A stretch of 64,000 nucleotides of DNA from the NCBI GenBank assembly GCA_946894095.1, contig OX335660.1, positions 11,041,001 to 11,105,000 on the forward strand. The letters are read 5' to 3'. The DNA comes from Incurvaria masculella (Eukaryota > Arthropoda > Insecta > Lepidoptera > Incurvariidae). Shown here piece after piece: positions 22,659 to 33,873 of this stretch (position 1 is its first letter; every line of letters begins with the position of its first letter). The translations under genes and the position numbers were made by a program. The notes under the pieces were generated by a model, which searched no databases, was not told the origin of the DNA, and saw only the letters and a list, made by a program, of their open reading frames with translations.

Positions 22659-22959
22659 TTTTTAGGGTTCCGTACCCAAAGGGTGCCAACGGAACCTCAT
22701 TACTAAGCCTCCGCTGTCCGTCCGTCCGTCCGTCCGTCTGTCAGAGGGGTGTAACTCATGAACCGTAATAAGTAGGCATCTGAAAATTTCACAGAGTGTA
22801 TATTTATTTTGCCGCTATAACAACAAATAGGTATAATTAAAAAAATATAAAAAATTATGGGGGGCCCATGCAATACAATGGTGATTTTTTGTGTTAAATC
22901 TTGTACGATGGTACGGAACCCTTCGTGTGCGAGTCCGACTCGCACTTGGCCGGTTTTTC
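22659..22959 (-). repeat. Interspersed repeat, family P
   Basis: Reversed full-length copy: TTTTTAGGGTTCCGTACCC at the left and GCACTTGGCCGGTTTTT at the right, with a CCGTCCGTCCGTCC run at 22717-22738 and GCCGCTATAACAACAAATAG inside. It follows directly on the LINE fragment. Confidence 0.8.
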
Positions 22960-24735
22960 TGAGCACCTTTGGTCCTCAGCACGGCCACATATACCGGTTT
23001 TTCATTAAATAAAAACACACCATGAATCCGAGGGCAGATTATCCCTGATTCGACGCACAAGACGAGCCGAGACGAGATCCGAGAACTGGGTCAGAGCAGA
23101 CTCGCCGCCTCAGCCGGCTGACATTCCTGATGTATTACTATAGGTATGACTGGGCATATTTCGAGGATCGTAAAAGCCGCGCGTGCTATCTATCCTCCAT
23201 GCATTTTACGTAAATTCGTTTTCAGGAATACCTTAACCGTGAAGTGTTTACGGAACATACGTAACTGTATTCTAGCAATCTCAAGTGGCTATAATTGGGT
23301 AGAGATTGAAAATGAAGTCATCTAATGAATGTTGCCTCGCTCAAACAACCGTAATACGCAAGTGATGTTCCCCATACAAGTAATTTCAAACTTAATCTGT
23401 ATAAGGAGCATTTTTTTCGGATGTTTACCAACACACCGAGATGTTATGAAACCAGGAAACTGTTAGATATTTTTAAAGTGACAATACTTTTGAATAGAAT
23501 AAAAATAGATGAAAGGTTTTATTTTCAAAGCATATTTTATTGTGATAGTAAATGAAAATAAAGATTTAGAGATCGCTGACTAGAGGGCACTTACTACAGT
23601 TTTATTCAGAAAAGGGCGAACTGCTACACATTCAAACAAGTAAAAAAAATCATAGACAGCCCATACAATAAAAAATATGGACGAAATAAAAAAAACTTAA
23701 TTTCATTGTAATTGTATTGTCAGTTTGCGATGAACTAACTTAAGATGGTAGGCATACGAATGGATTTTAGTTCATTCATTGCTCAAATATCGACGAGTGT
23801 GTGTTATGACCAACGTGTCCACACGTCCCGTTTTTCGGCTCTCTGTCCCGGTGACCCCGAAAGAAACTTCAAGACGCAAAATATTCCCGCTTTCAAAACC
23901 TTGCAAAAATTACGCGGCCGGGCGAGAGCTCGTTGAATATCGTGCTGCGGATTTTTTCCGTCGCGAAACCGCTTTGAAAACCACTATAAACATTGTTTCC
24001 TCAACTGAAAGATCCCTGATTCCTGGGTGCGGAATTTCAAGAATTGACACCACCATTGGCAGAAATGCAGAGAGCGAAGTAAATAAGCCGATGTCCCGTT
24101 TCGAGCCAAAACAGGAACGGTCACGTTAGTTGTGAAACGGGCCCATCCATCTCCATGCTCCTCTTCGCCCTTGCGGTGGCAGCGCGGCTGTGTGGCGACG
24201 GTTGCGGTGTCGACGCGTCCGACGCTGGAACCGGGACGGCGGCGATCCGATCCGACCCATGAATATTGAACACGGCGTCCGATTACAAAGTATAATGCGA
24301 GCTGTCGCCTCTCCCCTCCCTCGCACCGCGCCCGCTCCGGCGACTAACCCGGTCACTAATTGAGAAAATACCTCGAACCTGGGCGGCGAGACGTGATCCA
24401 CCCGTAGGCGCTGGGGGGAAGGGGGTAGGGGGAGGGGGGAGGGGGGGTGACGCCCTCGAATATGATTCGCGCAGACCGCATTGAAATGGGTCAATTAGTC
24501 AATAGAGATCGATTTCAACTAGGTTGCCAAACGCAAGTTGGCCGATGTCAAAACTAACCCCACTTTGACACGCTCATCAAGACTGTCAAGAATCTGTTCA
24601 GTAACTTCAGGCGGAGGGAACGATACTCTAGCTTCATACTTGTGTTTTTTTGTGAGAAACTTAACGAAAGTTTAACAAATTGTTTAAATAGATAAAGTGA
24701 TAGATACATTTATAGAACTACGTAAATAGCGTAAC
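22960..24735. other. No recognised gene; G-run tract
   Basis: Mostly plain sequence. A GC-rich block at 24150-24490 supports a 122-codon minus frame with no domain. Within it, 24413-24447 has five successive runs of five or more G on the plus strand, a strong G-quadruplex pattern. Confidence 0.4.
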
Positions 24736-25124
24736 AGCTCGTGGTCTAGGGGCTAGAGGACTTGCCTTTCATCTGAGAGGTCTGGGTTAGAAATCCTCGC
24801 CCGGTCATGCACCACTTTCTTTCTCTTTCTGAGTTGGATAAGTGCATTTCGTTACGAATTAGAGCTGTTCCATGGTTCGGAACCCATGTAAAACTGTAGG
24901 TGCCCTCCCCTACTAGGTGGTAGGGGTGAGCCCGCCCGGGTTGGTACCACCGACGTTGGTACGTCGAAGCGGCAATTAAAAATTGTCCGTGTTTTCCATC
25001 CAGTTCAATGTAGCCGTGCTCATAAAGGGAAGGTCCTGGCATGGCACCTAATTCCTTCGGGAATGTGGTGTATTAGACTAATATCATAACGGTAGTTGTG
25101 TGGTATTAGCCAACCATGTCAGGT
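24736..25124 (+). repeat. tRNA-headed SINE
   Basis: The head CAGCTCGTGGTCTAGGGGCT has an A-box-like TGGTCTAGGGGC; the B box is altered to GGGTTAGAAATCC. The body has TGCACCACTTTCTTTCTC, GGTGGTAGGGGTGAGCCCG, CGAAGCGGCAATTAAAAATT, TGTAGCCGTGCTCATAAAGG and the final CAACCATGTCAGGTTGCGT, then an A run. This is one of the nearly complete copies and includes the 40-base piece missing from 4549. Confidence 0.75.
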
Positions 25125-25878
25125 TGCGTAAAAAAACATTACAAAATCATAAAACTTTAATTTAGAATAAGACTACTGAAACAAAAAGTGTATCTGCTAA
25201 TGTATCTGCTACTAATTACCTACTTACAAGTGAAACTAGTAGGTTGGAAGATGTCTCAGCCCCGGTGTTTGCGCCAGCTCTTGGAAAACAGGAAAACGGA
25301 CAGTCTAGACTCGATAGTTCGGTGGGCACTAATCTAGCCGAACGTAACGAGCAAGGAAGAGCGCGACGCGAACGGAAGAGAGCGCTAATTAACTTAGATT
25401 GTGCGTGTTCGGGCTGCCTGCTCCGCACTCTACCGAACAGAACGGAACAAGAAATCGTCTTTTGGCTACCAAAATGACAGTTCCGTATACCTACTATTTG
25501 TATAATCGTTCTGTTCCTAACTTGCTCTATGCTACTCGAGACGAGATCTGTTAATTGGCACTTAAACTGGGCGTATAAGCATCGAATAATACGCTCCTCA
25601 TATAAAAGTAATTTACAAATCGCTTGAAAACTATCGTTGACATTCACTCGATGTTTGTATACAACATAAGTCTGCACGTGTTCAAGTTTAAAAAAAAAAC
25701 CTAAATCAAATGACAGGGCAAAGAAAATTGGTATTGATAAATATTTTTTGCTGTTATATAAGGTTAAGATATAAAAAAACCGCTCATAAACACATACACA
25801 TTTTCAAAAGTACGTTTGCATGGGAAATAAAGATAACGGGCCATTTTTTTATTTCCCTTCGTCTACTGATCAGACCAA
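25125..25878. other. No recognised gene
   Basis: A 153-codon minus-strand frame (25216-25677) overlaps a 77-codon plus-strand frame. Neither has a motif I recognise. Nothing repetitive seen. Confidence 0.35.
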
Positions 25879-26037
25879 GCCCCGGTTGCACGAAGAAACG
25901 GCTGAGTTAATCAATGTTCAAACACGTCACTTTTAGTGAACCGCGTAGAGTTCCTTCCATACTGTCCACACAAAGTGACGTGTTTGATCGTACGTTGACG
26001 TTGATTTTGATTTTTTGTCCTTTCGTGCACTCGGCCC
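25879..26037. mobile_element. Short MITE, family H, copy 1
   Basis: 159 bp from GCCCCGGTTGCACGAAG to TTTCGTGCACTCGGCCC, imperfect terminal inverted repeats. Subterminal CAAACACGTCACTTTTAGTG pairs with AAAGTGACGTGTTTGATC. A near-identical copy is at 38002-38160. No open frame. Confidence 0.7.
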
Positions 26038-26699
26038 GTTGTTTGTGAAATATTAAAATTATATGTCTGCTTATTTTGTATCGCATTCGGTGGAGCAAAT
26101 GGTACAATCATTTGCTCAACGCCCGTCGCGCCGCCGCCGCGCCGCCTCCGCGCCGCCCCGTCGCGCAACACCGGAAACCCAAAGAACCGAACGGAGTAGA
26201 AGCGCGCTGCTCGAACGAACTCATTACTTTTTGCGAGATGATGGCTGACGGCCGCGCTAATTAATTTGCGACAGCAGAAGCCTACACCCGCGGGCCTACG
26301 ATACGCGCCCATTAAAACAACGCGCCGGGTAATTGCATGATTAGCCTCTTCCGCTGAAGTTTCCCAGCAGATGGCTTCTCGTATTTCAACTAAGCCTATC
26401 TGGCAGATTTCGATGAACATAATCCCTTCCACTTGCACGCGAAAACATGATACAGTTTGTACGTGTAGGTCAATTAGGTGTCGTGTCAGTATTTAGGTAA
26501 CAATAACTTAATATTGAAATGACCATAAGGAGGTACTCATTGACAAATATACTTACAAAGGACCTACAAAATATACTTCCGTGAGTATATACACGGAACT
26601 AATTTCCACTTCAGTTCCATAATCACCTACATATATGTTTAAGGTCGCCTTCATAATGTCTAAAAAATGCCAACGAAGCTATAAATGGGAATTGTTGGA
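26038..26699. other. No recognised gene
   Basis: A CGCCGCCG-rich block at 26120-26170 produces open frames on both strands (up to 175 codons on minus). Codon-like structure is absent and they overlap, so I read them as composition effects. Confidence 0.35.
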
Positions 26700-26872
26700 T
26701 GTTTCTCTTTAAATCATGCTATTTCGGATCAAACGATCTTAATTAAATTTGGTGAATGGATACATTGTCCTGGACCAGTTTGACCCTATTTTGGACCAGC
26801 CATGTGGGTTACTTTTCATCAATGAAATAATTTAGCCGACACTAACCCGAGCGGAGCCGGGTACCGCAGCTA
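26700..26872 (-). repeat. Interspersed repeat, family X, 5' part (reversed)
   Basis: Read on the minus strand: CTAGCTGCGGTACCCGGCTC, CGCTCGGGTTAGTGTCGGC, TAAATTATTTC, TGGTCCAGGACAATGTATCC and AATTTAATTAAGATCGTTTG. It matches 15604-15770 over nearly its whole length. Confidence 0.55.
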
Positions 26873-27848
26873 GAATACATATATTTCTAGACTATTTAGC
26901 TCAGCAGAAGGTGTATTCGGCCTGTGTTGAGGGTGTGAGGTCCAACTGAGGCGCTTTATAAACTAGGAGTAATGACCACCACAAGCGCTCTTTAGCCCTA
27001 AGCCCTACTAAAATTAGATATACTTTGCACATTTTTTATTATCAAAGAAATAGATATAATCTGTGTTTTAATTTGGTCCTAAATTGTGGATATACAATAT
27101 ATTTGTTAGTATATTGTAATATATATTAGTTTATTTAATTCAAATTATGTTTGAATTGTAATGTAAATTTATGTATTATATGTTTATACTGTATGTATCT
27201 ATTTAAATTGTATTTATTATTATTTTTTTCTTTCAAATTGCTATTGGAAGAAATCACTCTTAGTAATAAGTCCGGCTTTGTGCAATTTTGTTGTTGTTTT
27301 GAATTATTTTACTGGTATTGGTTTTTCTATGTTCGGCAATAAATAATTTATTCATTCAAACTAATAAACACGATTTTGGAATAATGTGCAATGAATGCAG
27401 GAAAAGCTAAGTAAAAGTGGCCTGCCGGATAACCAACAAATACTCAATACAAAAATACACGTATATCGAGTAAGCCAGTGCAGATTCCACGCATGACTTT
27501 CAACTCCTCCACTTCGGCGCGCCCGGTCGTTTTCTCGGACTGATCAATCAATGTCGAAGAAAGAATTACTGCCCTGCAACAATATTCCGATTGCGTTGTA
27601 TTTTTTCGTCTACTTCACACTCTTCCAGCGTTCATACTGACGAAGAAAAAGTGTATCGTTTATAAATACCACACGGAGCCCGCAAACAGTGAATTGCACT
27701 TTTACCGGGTAGGCAACAGTTTGGATCACCTGCTATATTGCTGTGCCCCGATTGGTTGTTAGCTCCGATCAAAACCGGCCAAGTTCGAGTCGGAGCCCAT
27801 TCGCGAGCCCATTCTCGCTCGGTGGCGATGTTTGAACTGTGTGGTATA
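26873..27848. other. No recognised gene; family P scrap
   Basis: Very AT-rich to 27380. A 26-base scrap of family P (AAAACCGGCCAAGTTCGAGT) sits at 27771-27796. No coding signal. Confidence 0.4.
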
Positions 27849-28567
27849 TAGGGAATGCAATCCCGACTCGAGATTGCAAATTCGAGATCCCGCGGGATTA
27901 GAAATATCAGTCCCGCGGGATCCCGGAATTTTCGGGATCCGTCTAGTTTTAAAAAAAATGTTAAATTCGGATGACTGAAAGCTAATAACTGCTTGTTTGT
28001 GATAGTGAGGTTAACTAAAATAACATATTACTCAAAATAAAATAAAAACCTTTATTCTTTAATGTTACCAACTAAATAATTATCAAGTTTTAAGGAAATT
28101 AACATAGGTAGATTAGGTAAATAAGCATATTTCAAGGGAATTAGGAAGTAGTTACGTACGAGTGATTTTGAAAATGAAAAAATAATCACTACAACTGCAC
28201 AACTAAAACAATGACGAACGTAAACAAAACAAATGACTGCCTCTCCGAGCGCATGTACTTCTTTCTCACTTACTCGACACAGTTCTATATTTTTTGTCCC
28301 ACTCGTCACCTGTCGCTAATATTCGGAAATAGTCGGAATAGTTTTCTAACGCTGTTTGGCGTTCCTGCCGCTCGCGGCCGTCAGTCAGCGCTTGGTCAGC
28401 GCGCCGCTTGCGTCTCGAGTGGACCTGTGTAGCGTCGCTGACCACTGCCGCCCAATCCCGTCTGTCTCGAACGGGATCTCGTCATATGATGCGTCGGGAT
28501 TGATCCCGAAAAATTACACGAGATCTCGCGAGATCGGGATCCCGCGGGATCGGGATTGCATTCCCTA
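27849..28567. mobile_element. hAT-type MITE with perfect 8-bp target duplication
   Basis: 719 bp with perfect 18-bp terminal inverted repeats TAGGGAATGCAATCCCGA (27849-27866) and its complement at 28550-28567. The flanks are GTGGTATA at 27841-27848 and 28568-28575, an exact 8-bp duplication. TAGGG-type ends and 8-bp duplications identify the hAT superfamily. Both subterminal zones carry palindromes such as TCCCGCGGGAT, GGGATCCCG and CGAGATCTCG, likely transposase-binding repeats. No transposase frame: the interior is AT-rich, with a GC patch at 28360-28440. It depends on a partner element elsewhere. Confidence 0.88.
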
Positions 28568-28799
28568 GTGGTATACAACGACGCGCGGCCAACTTCCCAC
28601 GATTATGTGAACACTTTGTCCATATGGTGGAGTCTCGAGTAACGACCACGAGTCACTTCTCCTTTCTTGTATCTTCAGTGATTTTAACTTTAAAGATACT
28701 AGTGTTAGTACACCCATAATGGATGGAATATGGATGAACGATTGATAGACAAACCTAAATATTGGATTGTCCATGTTGACCACAGAGCTGGAAAATTGC

Positions 28800-28890
28800 A
28801 CGCAGAACCAGTGCGGTCTGCATTTCGCGGGGATTCGGGCTAATATCATGACTGTGGGTGTTGTGTTAACCATCAATGTCCAGTTACTTA
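28800..28890 (+). repeat. SINE tail fragment
   Basis: Contains GGGCTAATATCATGACTG, GGGTGTTGTGTTAACCATC and AATGTCCAGTTAC, a diverged version of the SINE 3' end. Upstream SINE parts are not recognisable. Confidence 0.45.
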
Positions 28891-28962
28891 CGATTACGAT
28901 TTTATGCGGGTTATTTCTACGTACAGCTTGATTCTTCCCATTTGGCTATGTACCATCAGGTC

Positions 28963-29323
28963 GGCCCGTAAGCATCAGAAAATTTCGCCTCCCATACAAA
29001 CGTAGTTTACTAATAATTTGAAAACCACTGTGGAACCTACTTGATATTTGGTATCTAATATTAGGCTACAAATACCTGTGTCTGCATGTCTTTGTTTTTT
29101 CGATAAATGTATTCTGGGGTCAAACCACAGAGAAAACAAAATTCGAATGAAGATTTTCTTTTTGCTTTCATTTCATTCGGTTTGGTTTTTTCAAAAAAAC
29201 AAAAGCGTGCAGACACAGATATTTCTTACGTGATATAAGATATTAAATATCAATTTAATTGGAATAGCGGTTTAAAAAAGAATTAGTAAACTACGTTTGT
29301 ATGGGGAGCATAGCTTACGGGCC
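28963..29323. mobile_element. Fold-back MITE, family F, best copy
   Basis: 361 bp. The ends GGCCCGTAAGC and GCTTACGGGCC are perfect inverted repeats; the arms continue with CCCATACAAACGTAGTTTAC and its counterpart GTAAACTACGTTTGTATGGG before the AT-rich middle. Relatives are at 14483, 41021 and 57358. Non-coding. Confidence 0.75.
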
Positions 29324-30197
29324 GTTCTTAAGAGGTTAATGCAAAGGGTTGCATGAGAAATAGAGCCCACGGAACGAAGCGCCCCTTGCAGCTCAAGAAC
29401 AAAATTGTTTCGGTTCGCGGATAGGTATGTTCATATATGCGCGTCGTCGACGTCGCAACCATCCAACTGCATTTTCCGGGCGATTAGCCTCCGAAACTAT
29501 TACCGGACGCGATCGAACGGGCGACAGAAATGCCGACTCAGCGCGGCTGACGCTGCGAACTGCCGCCAACCAGAACAAACCGGTAGCCTCTGCTTCTGGA
29601 GCATAGAGAATGGCAAAAAATGCTGGAAATTGATAAAAAGTGGATGAAAACTTTGCTACGCATTTTTTGGGGGAAAAAAGATTAGTCTAATACGCCCGAT
29701 GATGGTCAACCATAGTGGTGAAATAATTATAAAAAGTTAATGTAAATTTCGGACGGCGGCGGAGCTAGTGTAGCAAAACACAGCGCCGCCGACGAATTCG
29801 CGATGAGAGCAGACGCCACCTTAATTTGGGGGCACGTCACACACAAGTGCTGTGGAAATTATAATATTAACACGAAGAATCAGTTCATAAAGCTCATTTT
29901 AGAGCACAAGAGTCCTATCCCAACAATTGTTGTTGTTGTTTATTCACTATCCAGTACACTGCACTCGGATTTGTTACATTTTATCATTAGCCAGTTCAGC
30001 AATTCCAGCGAAGAAGAAGGTAGCAAGAAAATCCGTTGGTTTTTTTTCAACGTCCACTTAGTTCTATATACTTTACAATAGTATATAGAATCACAGATAA
30101 GACGTTAAATATAAATTTACGAGAATCAACAATTCATGTCATATGTTCATGACAAATATCAGTTTATTTGTAAAGACCATGTCAGCCATCTAACATG
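29324..30197. other. No recognised gene
   Basis: Short frames only, including 80 and 92 codons on plus with no domain. Nothing shared with the rest of the window. Confidence 0.35.
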
Positions 30198-30444
30198 TTG
30201 CCAATGGGATGCACGGCGCAAAGCTTTACCACCAGATTGCGCCACATAAAACTATCCAAGCTATCACGTAGAGGTTATGTTTACTCGCGAATCACAGACA
30301 ATCACATTGTCCGTGTTTTACATCCATTTCAAGGTAGCTATTAATATTTTATGTTTTTTATAAACATAAAATAATAATTATTAATAATTATTTTATGTGG
30401 CGCCATCTGGTGGTAACGTTTGGCAACCGTCCTCCCCATTGGAG
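30198..30444. mobile_element. Hairpin MITE with GCGCCACATAAAA arms
   Basis: Left arm 30200-30251 (GCCAATGGGATGCACGGC, TTACCACCAGATTGCGCCAC) pairs with 30391-30442 (GTGGCGCCATCTGGTGGTAA, CCGTCCTCCCCATTGG) with about ten mismatches. The spacer is AT-rich and itself contains ATTATTAATAATTATT-like runs. No coding potential. Confidence 0.65.
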
Positions 30445-30664
30445 CAAGTCAGTCCCTACAAACAGCACCCGCTCACGAGCATCACGCCGCGGCGCCGCGC
30501 CGGGCAAAGCCATCGCCTCCATCAACCATCTTTTAGGGAAAGGGGAGACCCGATAATATAGGAAAAAGTAAGTATTTAGTGATTTCAACAATATTCTGTG
30601 ATATTTACTCGGGGATTACTTCTATTATTGCTTTAATTCTTAAATGGAAATACATGAAAATGGA

Positions 30665-31214
30665 TTAAGGCGGCCCAACCCGGCGGGCCTAACTCATTCG
30701 CGGGCACGGTAAAAAATCGTGCTGTTGCGCTCTGGGACCTTCTCTGTTTCAAAGAATAGGACAGGCTCCGTGATGAGGAAGATGCAACATGTCCACAAAA
30801 AAGACAATGTGCATAGTGTATGATTTGGTAAGATTTACGAAAATTTTAATTTCAAAACGACTTATAGCTAAAAGTAAACCACGACCGCTGTAGTCAAAAA
30901 TCTAACAAAAACCAAATAGATCATAAATCTTGATTAAATAAGCTATGTCTGATGACTAATCTTTTTACGATGTTCTTACTTTATCATTGCGTAATCCACC
31001 TCCAAAGTTATCGTATAAAACGCGCGAAAAATTCGAACTTTCGGACCTTATAACTTAGAAACCAAACACAATTTTACAATGCCAATGGTCATCAGACATC
31101 TAGTTCGATCGAATAAAGCAATTGTGAGCAAAATTTTGGATCTCTGACAAGAAATATGGGCGTGATCTTCTTTCCCCTTTTGTATGGGGAGATGATCGGG
31201 TTGGGCCACCTTAA
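30665..31214 (+). mobile_element. TTAA-flanked MITE, copy 4
   Basis: Body 30669-31210 (542 bp), left terminus GGCGGCCCAACCC (one change), right GGGTTGGGCCACC, TTAA on both sides. It sits about 30 bp from the 3' end of the RTE LINE at 31245. Confidence 0.8.
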
Positions 31215-31364
31215 GGTACGGACGTGCGGACGTTTACTCTGAACGTCAGTCAGTCAGTCAGCGTGTTTGCGTCCACTGCTGGACGTACGCCTCTCCAATT
31301 TTCCTCCAGTCCTCCCGGCCTTCAGCGGTACGGAACCACTGCTTTCCGCCGACATCCTTTTCAT

Positions 31365-31733
31365 GTAACTGGACATGGATGGCTAATACCACACCTTCTG
31401 TCATGGTCTTAGCCCAACACACCACATGGGAACTAGGTGCCATGCCAGGACCTTCCTTATATTGCACGGCTACATTGAACTGGATGGAAAACACGGACAA
31501 TTTTCATTGCCGCTTCGACCATCGTTCATCCAATGCGATGGGACCAACCCGGGCGGGATAAACCCTACCACCTAGTAAGTAAGGAAGGGGACCTACAGTT
31601 TAACGTGGAATCCGAACCACGGCCAGCCTCTCTCAACGGTCGAATGGTCACCCATCCAAGACCAGACCGGACCCAGCGTTGCTTAACTTCGGAGAGCGAT
31701 CGCCGAAGTGTCGCGCCACTGGGCCAATGCGGC
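31365..31733 (-). repeat. 5S-rRNA-headed SINE inside the RTE
   Basis: Read on the minus strand, the head GAAGTTAAGCAACG and TCTTGGATGGGTGACC match the A-box and C-box regions of 5S rRNA. After it comes the same body as in the tRNA-headed SINEs: GGTGGTAGGGTTTAT, GCCCGGGTTGGTCCCATCGC, GCGGCAATGAAAATTGTCCG, GGTCCTGGCATGGCACC and AGCCATCCATGTCCAGTTAC. So one body family carries two kinds of polymerase III head. A second 5S-headed copy is at 54345. A clean flanking duplication was not found. Confidence 0.7.
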
Positions 31734-31842
31734 TGACGAACTTGATGTCGTCGTCCCACCTGGCGGCTGGTACTTTGGTACGTCGGCGAATTGCCTCGTT
31801 GCGCACCATATCCCGTAGCGATATTCCCAGCATGGCTCGCTC

Positions 31843-32484
31843 GAGTCGTATTCACTACGTATAATATTCACAACGTATAATAGTATTTTTTTCCAAAAAA
31901 TTAAAACCATGCATATCGTATAATATTCACAACGTATAATGTTATACGTTGTGCATGAGTTTAAAAATAAAATAAACTCTTTGCATCATGCAGAACGTAT
32001 AATAGTCACAACGTATAATATTCCTAACATGAATTCACAAAAAAAGAAAACCATGCAGAACGTATAATATGCCAAGAAGCACTGCATAAAGCGCCCTAAC
32101 AACGATACATTTAAGGCTGAAATTGCTACGAATCGATATCTGTTGAAGAGTAACAATTTGCTACAACGCTAATTGAGACGGTCGAAAAGTCGCGTGCGAG
32201 TATAATCTTTAATCTTATATCGATAAGGGCGCTTATCGTATGAAATATTTTAGGATTATATGATATGCATGGTTTTCTTTTTTTGTTAAATAAAGATCAT
32301 AACATTATACGTTGTGACTATTATACGTTATGCATGGAGAAATAAGTAATTTAATTTTTTGGACTTCTTCATGCACTACGTATAAGATTATACGATCTGC
32401 CGATTATACGTTGTGCATGGTTTTAAAATTTTGTTAAAATATGACATTATACGATCTGCATATTATACGTTATGCCGTTCCCCC
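31843..32484. mobile_element. 642-bp element with inverted arrays of ACGTATAAT
   Basis: The insertion splits the RTE and is flanked by GCTCGCTC at 31835-31842 and 32485-32492, an exact 8-bp duplication. About seven ACGTATAAT/TCGTATAAT words run through the left 230 bases, often after CATGCA; about eight complementary ATTATACGT/ATTATACGA words fill the right 190 bases. The core (about 32080-32270) is unique and has the small palindrome CGATAAGGGCGCTTATCG. No open frame. An 8-bp duplication suggests hAT or a related group, but the outer ends (GAGTCG.., ..CCCCC) match each other poorly. Confidence 0.7.
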
Positions 32485-32930
32485 GCTCGCTCCATTGCTC
32501 GCTGGGCAACTTTCAACCTTTGGACAACGGCGACCGTCAGAGTCCACGTTTCACATCCGTACGTCATAACCGGGAGGACGCACTGGTCATATATCCGGGT
32601 CTTTAAATTTTGAGAAAGGTCAGACCTCAGATCAAATTTAAGCTTTCCGAAGGCAGCCGAACCCAGTTGAATTCGTCTCTCAGCCTCCTTAGTCAGTCCT
32701 TGTCTGCCAAGCTGCAGAATTTGGCCGAGATATACGTACTCTGCAACCTGTTCGATCCCTTCTCCGTCGATAACGATTTGTCCTCCCGTCATAACCTCGG
32801 TTGCCATGACCTTGGTTTTGTCCCGGTTCATCTTCAGACCTAACTTTACCGATGCTTCATAAAGGTCTTCCAGCATGGTCTGAAGTTGAACTCGAGAATT
32901 TGACAGAAGAACAATGTCATCTCTCATCTG

Positions 32931-33483
32931 TCAACAGAACTCTGAACAATATTCAAGATCTCATTCAAATTCGAGATCTCATTCTGTCATACTGACTTGA
33001 CGTCCATAGAGTAAAAAGAACTTATAAATTCTTTCTATTTTTTGAAAAAGAGAAAGAATTTGTAACCTTCTCTGTCGAAAGACAACGTTGCTCTATTTCC
33101 TGGAGATGTGGTAAGAGGGAAGGCAAGGACTTTTCTCCATACAGCCTAAACTAACAACTTTTATAAGGAATAAATTCCACAGACAGAATCAACTGAACAC
33201 TGCACGCCTATGCAATTCCTCACCACGTCGCTCTTTGCAAACGTAGCGAGCAACGTGCACTAACGGTATTAAAGGTTAAACTTTAAACAGAACATAACCA
33301 TTGTGAAAAATTAATAGCGCATACGTACAGAGAATAAAATTAACTAAGGTATGGATAAATATGGACAATAGTGAGCGTGCAGGAGAGATCCGGTTCGAAG
33401 GACCACAAGGCTGCGTTCCGGCGCGTAAATAAAAGCGATCTTAGCATTATTTACTGGCCCGCACCTCGCAGTCGCGACACGTG
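32931..33483. other. No recognised gene
   Basis: Follows the 5' break of the RTE. Two GAGATCTCATTC-type words occur near 32960-32983. No coding signal seen. Confidence 0.35.
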
Positions 33484-33873
33484 CCGGAACTAGGGTTGCC
33501 ACCTTTGGAGTACGGATTACCGGAAGATGGCAAAATAGCGCATGCGTATAGCAAGGACTTCAAAGAGGTCACGCATAATTTAAAACAGTTCAGGCGTGAA
33601 TTTCTACTCGGAGGACTAAAATAATTACGTCTGTCATGAATTTCGCAAAGGTCATACATGAATTTATCATCGGGAGAAATAAAAACGAAAGTCATGCATG
33701 AATTTCGCATTGCAAGAACTTAGAAAAAATGTTTTCTTTGAATTTAAACAAATCATATATGTATTCGCGGACAATTACATTATGAACACGACTGGAAGCC
33801 GGAAGATTATTTTTCAGCGTCTGATTCGGAGACGCCCGAGGAAACCCGGATAGGTGACAACCCTACCGGTACT
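33484..33873. mobile_element. hAT-like MITE with near-perfect 8-bp duplication
   Basis: The flanks CCGGAACT (33484-33491) and CCGGTACT (33866-33873) differ at one base. The body ends are AGGGTTGCCACCT and AGGTGACAACCCTA, inverted matches with one or two changes. Inside, a diverged tandem repeat with CATGAATTTCGCA and ATACATGAATTTATC words runs over about 33585-33735. No transposase. Family H-A-T assignment rests on the 8-bp flank and the TAGGG-type end. Confidence 0.55.

Larger units (their letters stand above)
31245..32930 (-). mobile_element. RTE-clade LINE, 5'-truncated, broken by two insertions
   Basis: Minus-strand pieces at 31245-31364, 31734-31842 and 32493-32930 join into the C-terminal half of an RTE reverse transcriptase. 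The longest open part (32463-32927) starts at the catalytic DD (RDDIVLLSNS), then LKMNRDKTKVMAT, EYVYLGQILQL, ERRIQLG and VLPVMTYGCETWTLTVAVVQ, which is the usual order in RTE elements. The C-terminus GEAYVQQWTQTR and a TGACTGACTGAC tail lie at 31245-31300. A SINE occupies 31365-31733 and a 642-bp element 31843-32484. The 5' end, with endonuclease and most of the palm, is absent. Not active. Confidence 0.8.

Noticed and set aside
26063..26438. Arg-rich open frames around 26.1-26.4 kb
   Set aside because: They follow from CGCCGCCG-type composition on both strands.
31640..31720. 5S rRNA gene
   Set aside because: Only the internal promoter region is 5S-like and it is fused to a SINE body inside a LINE.
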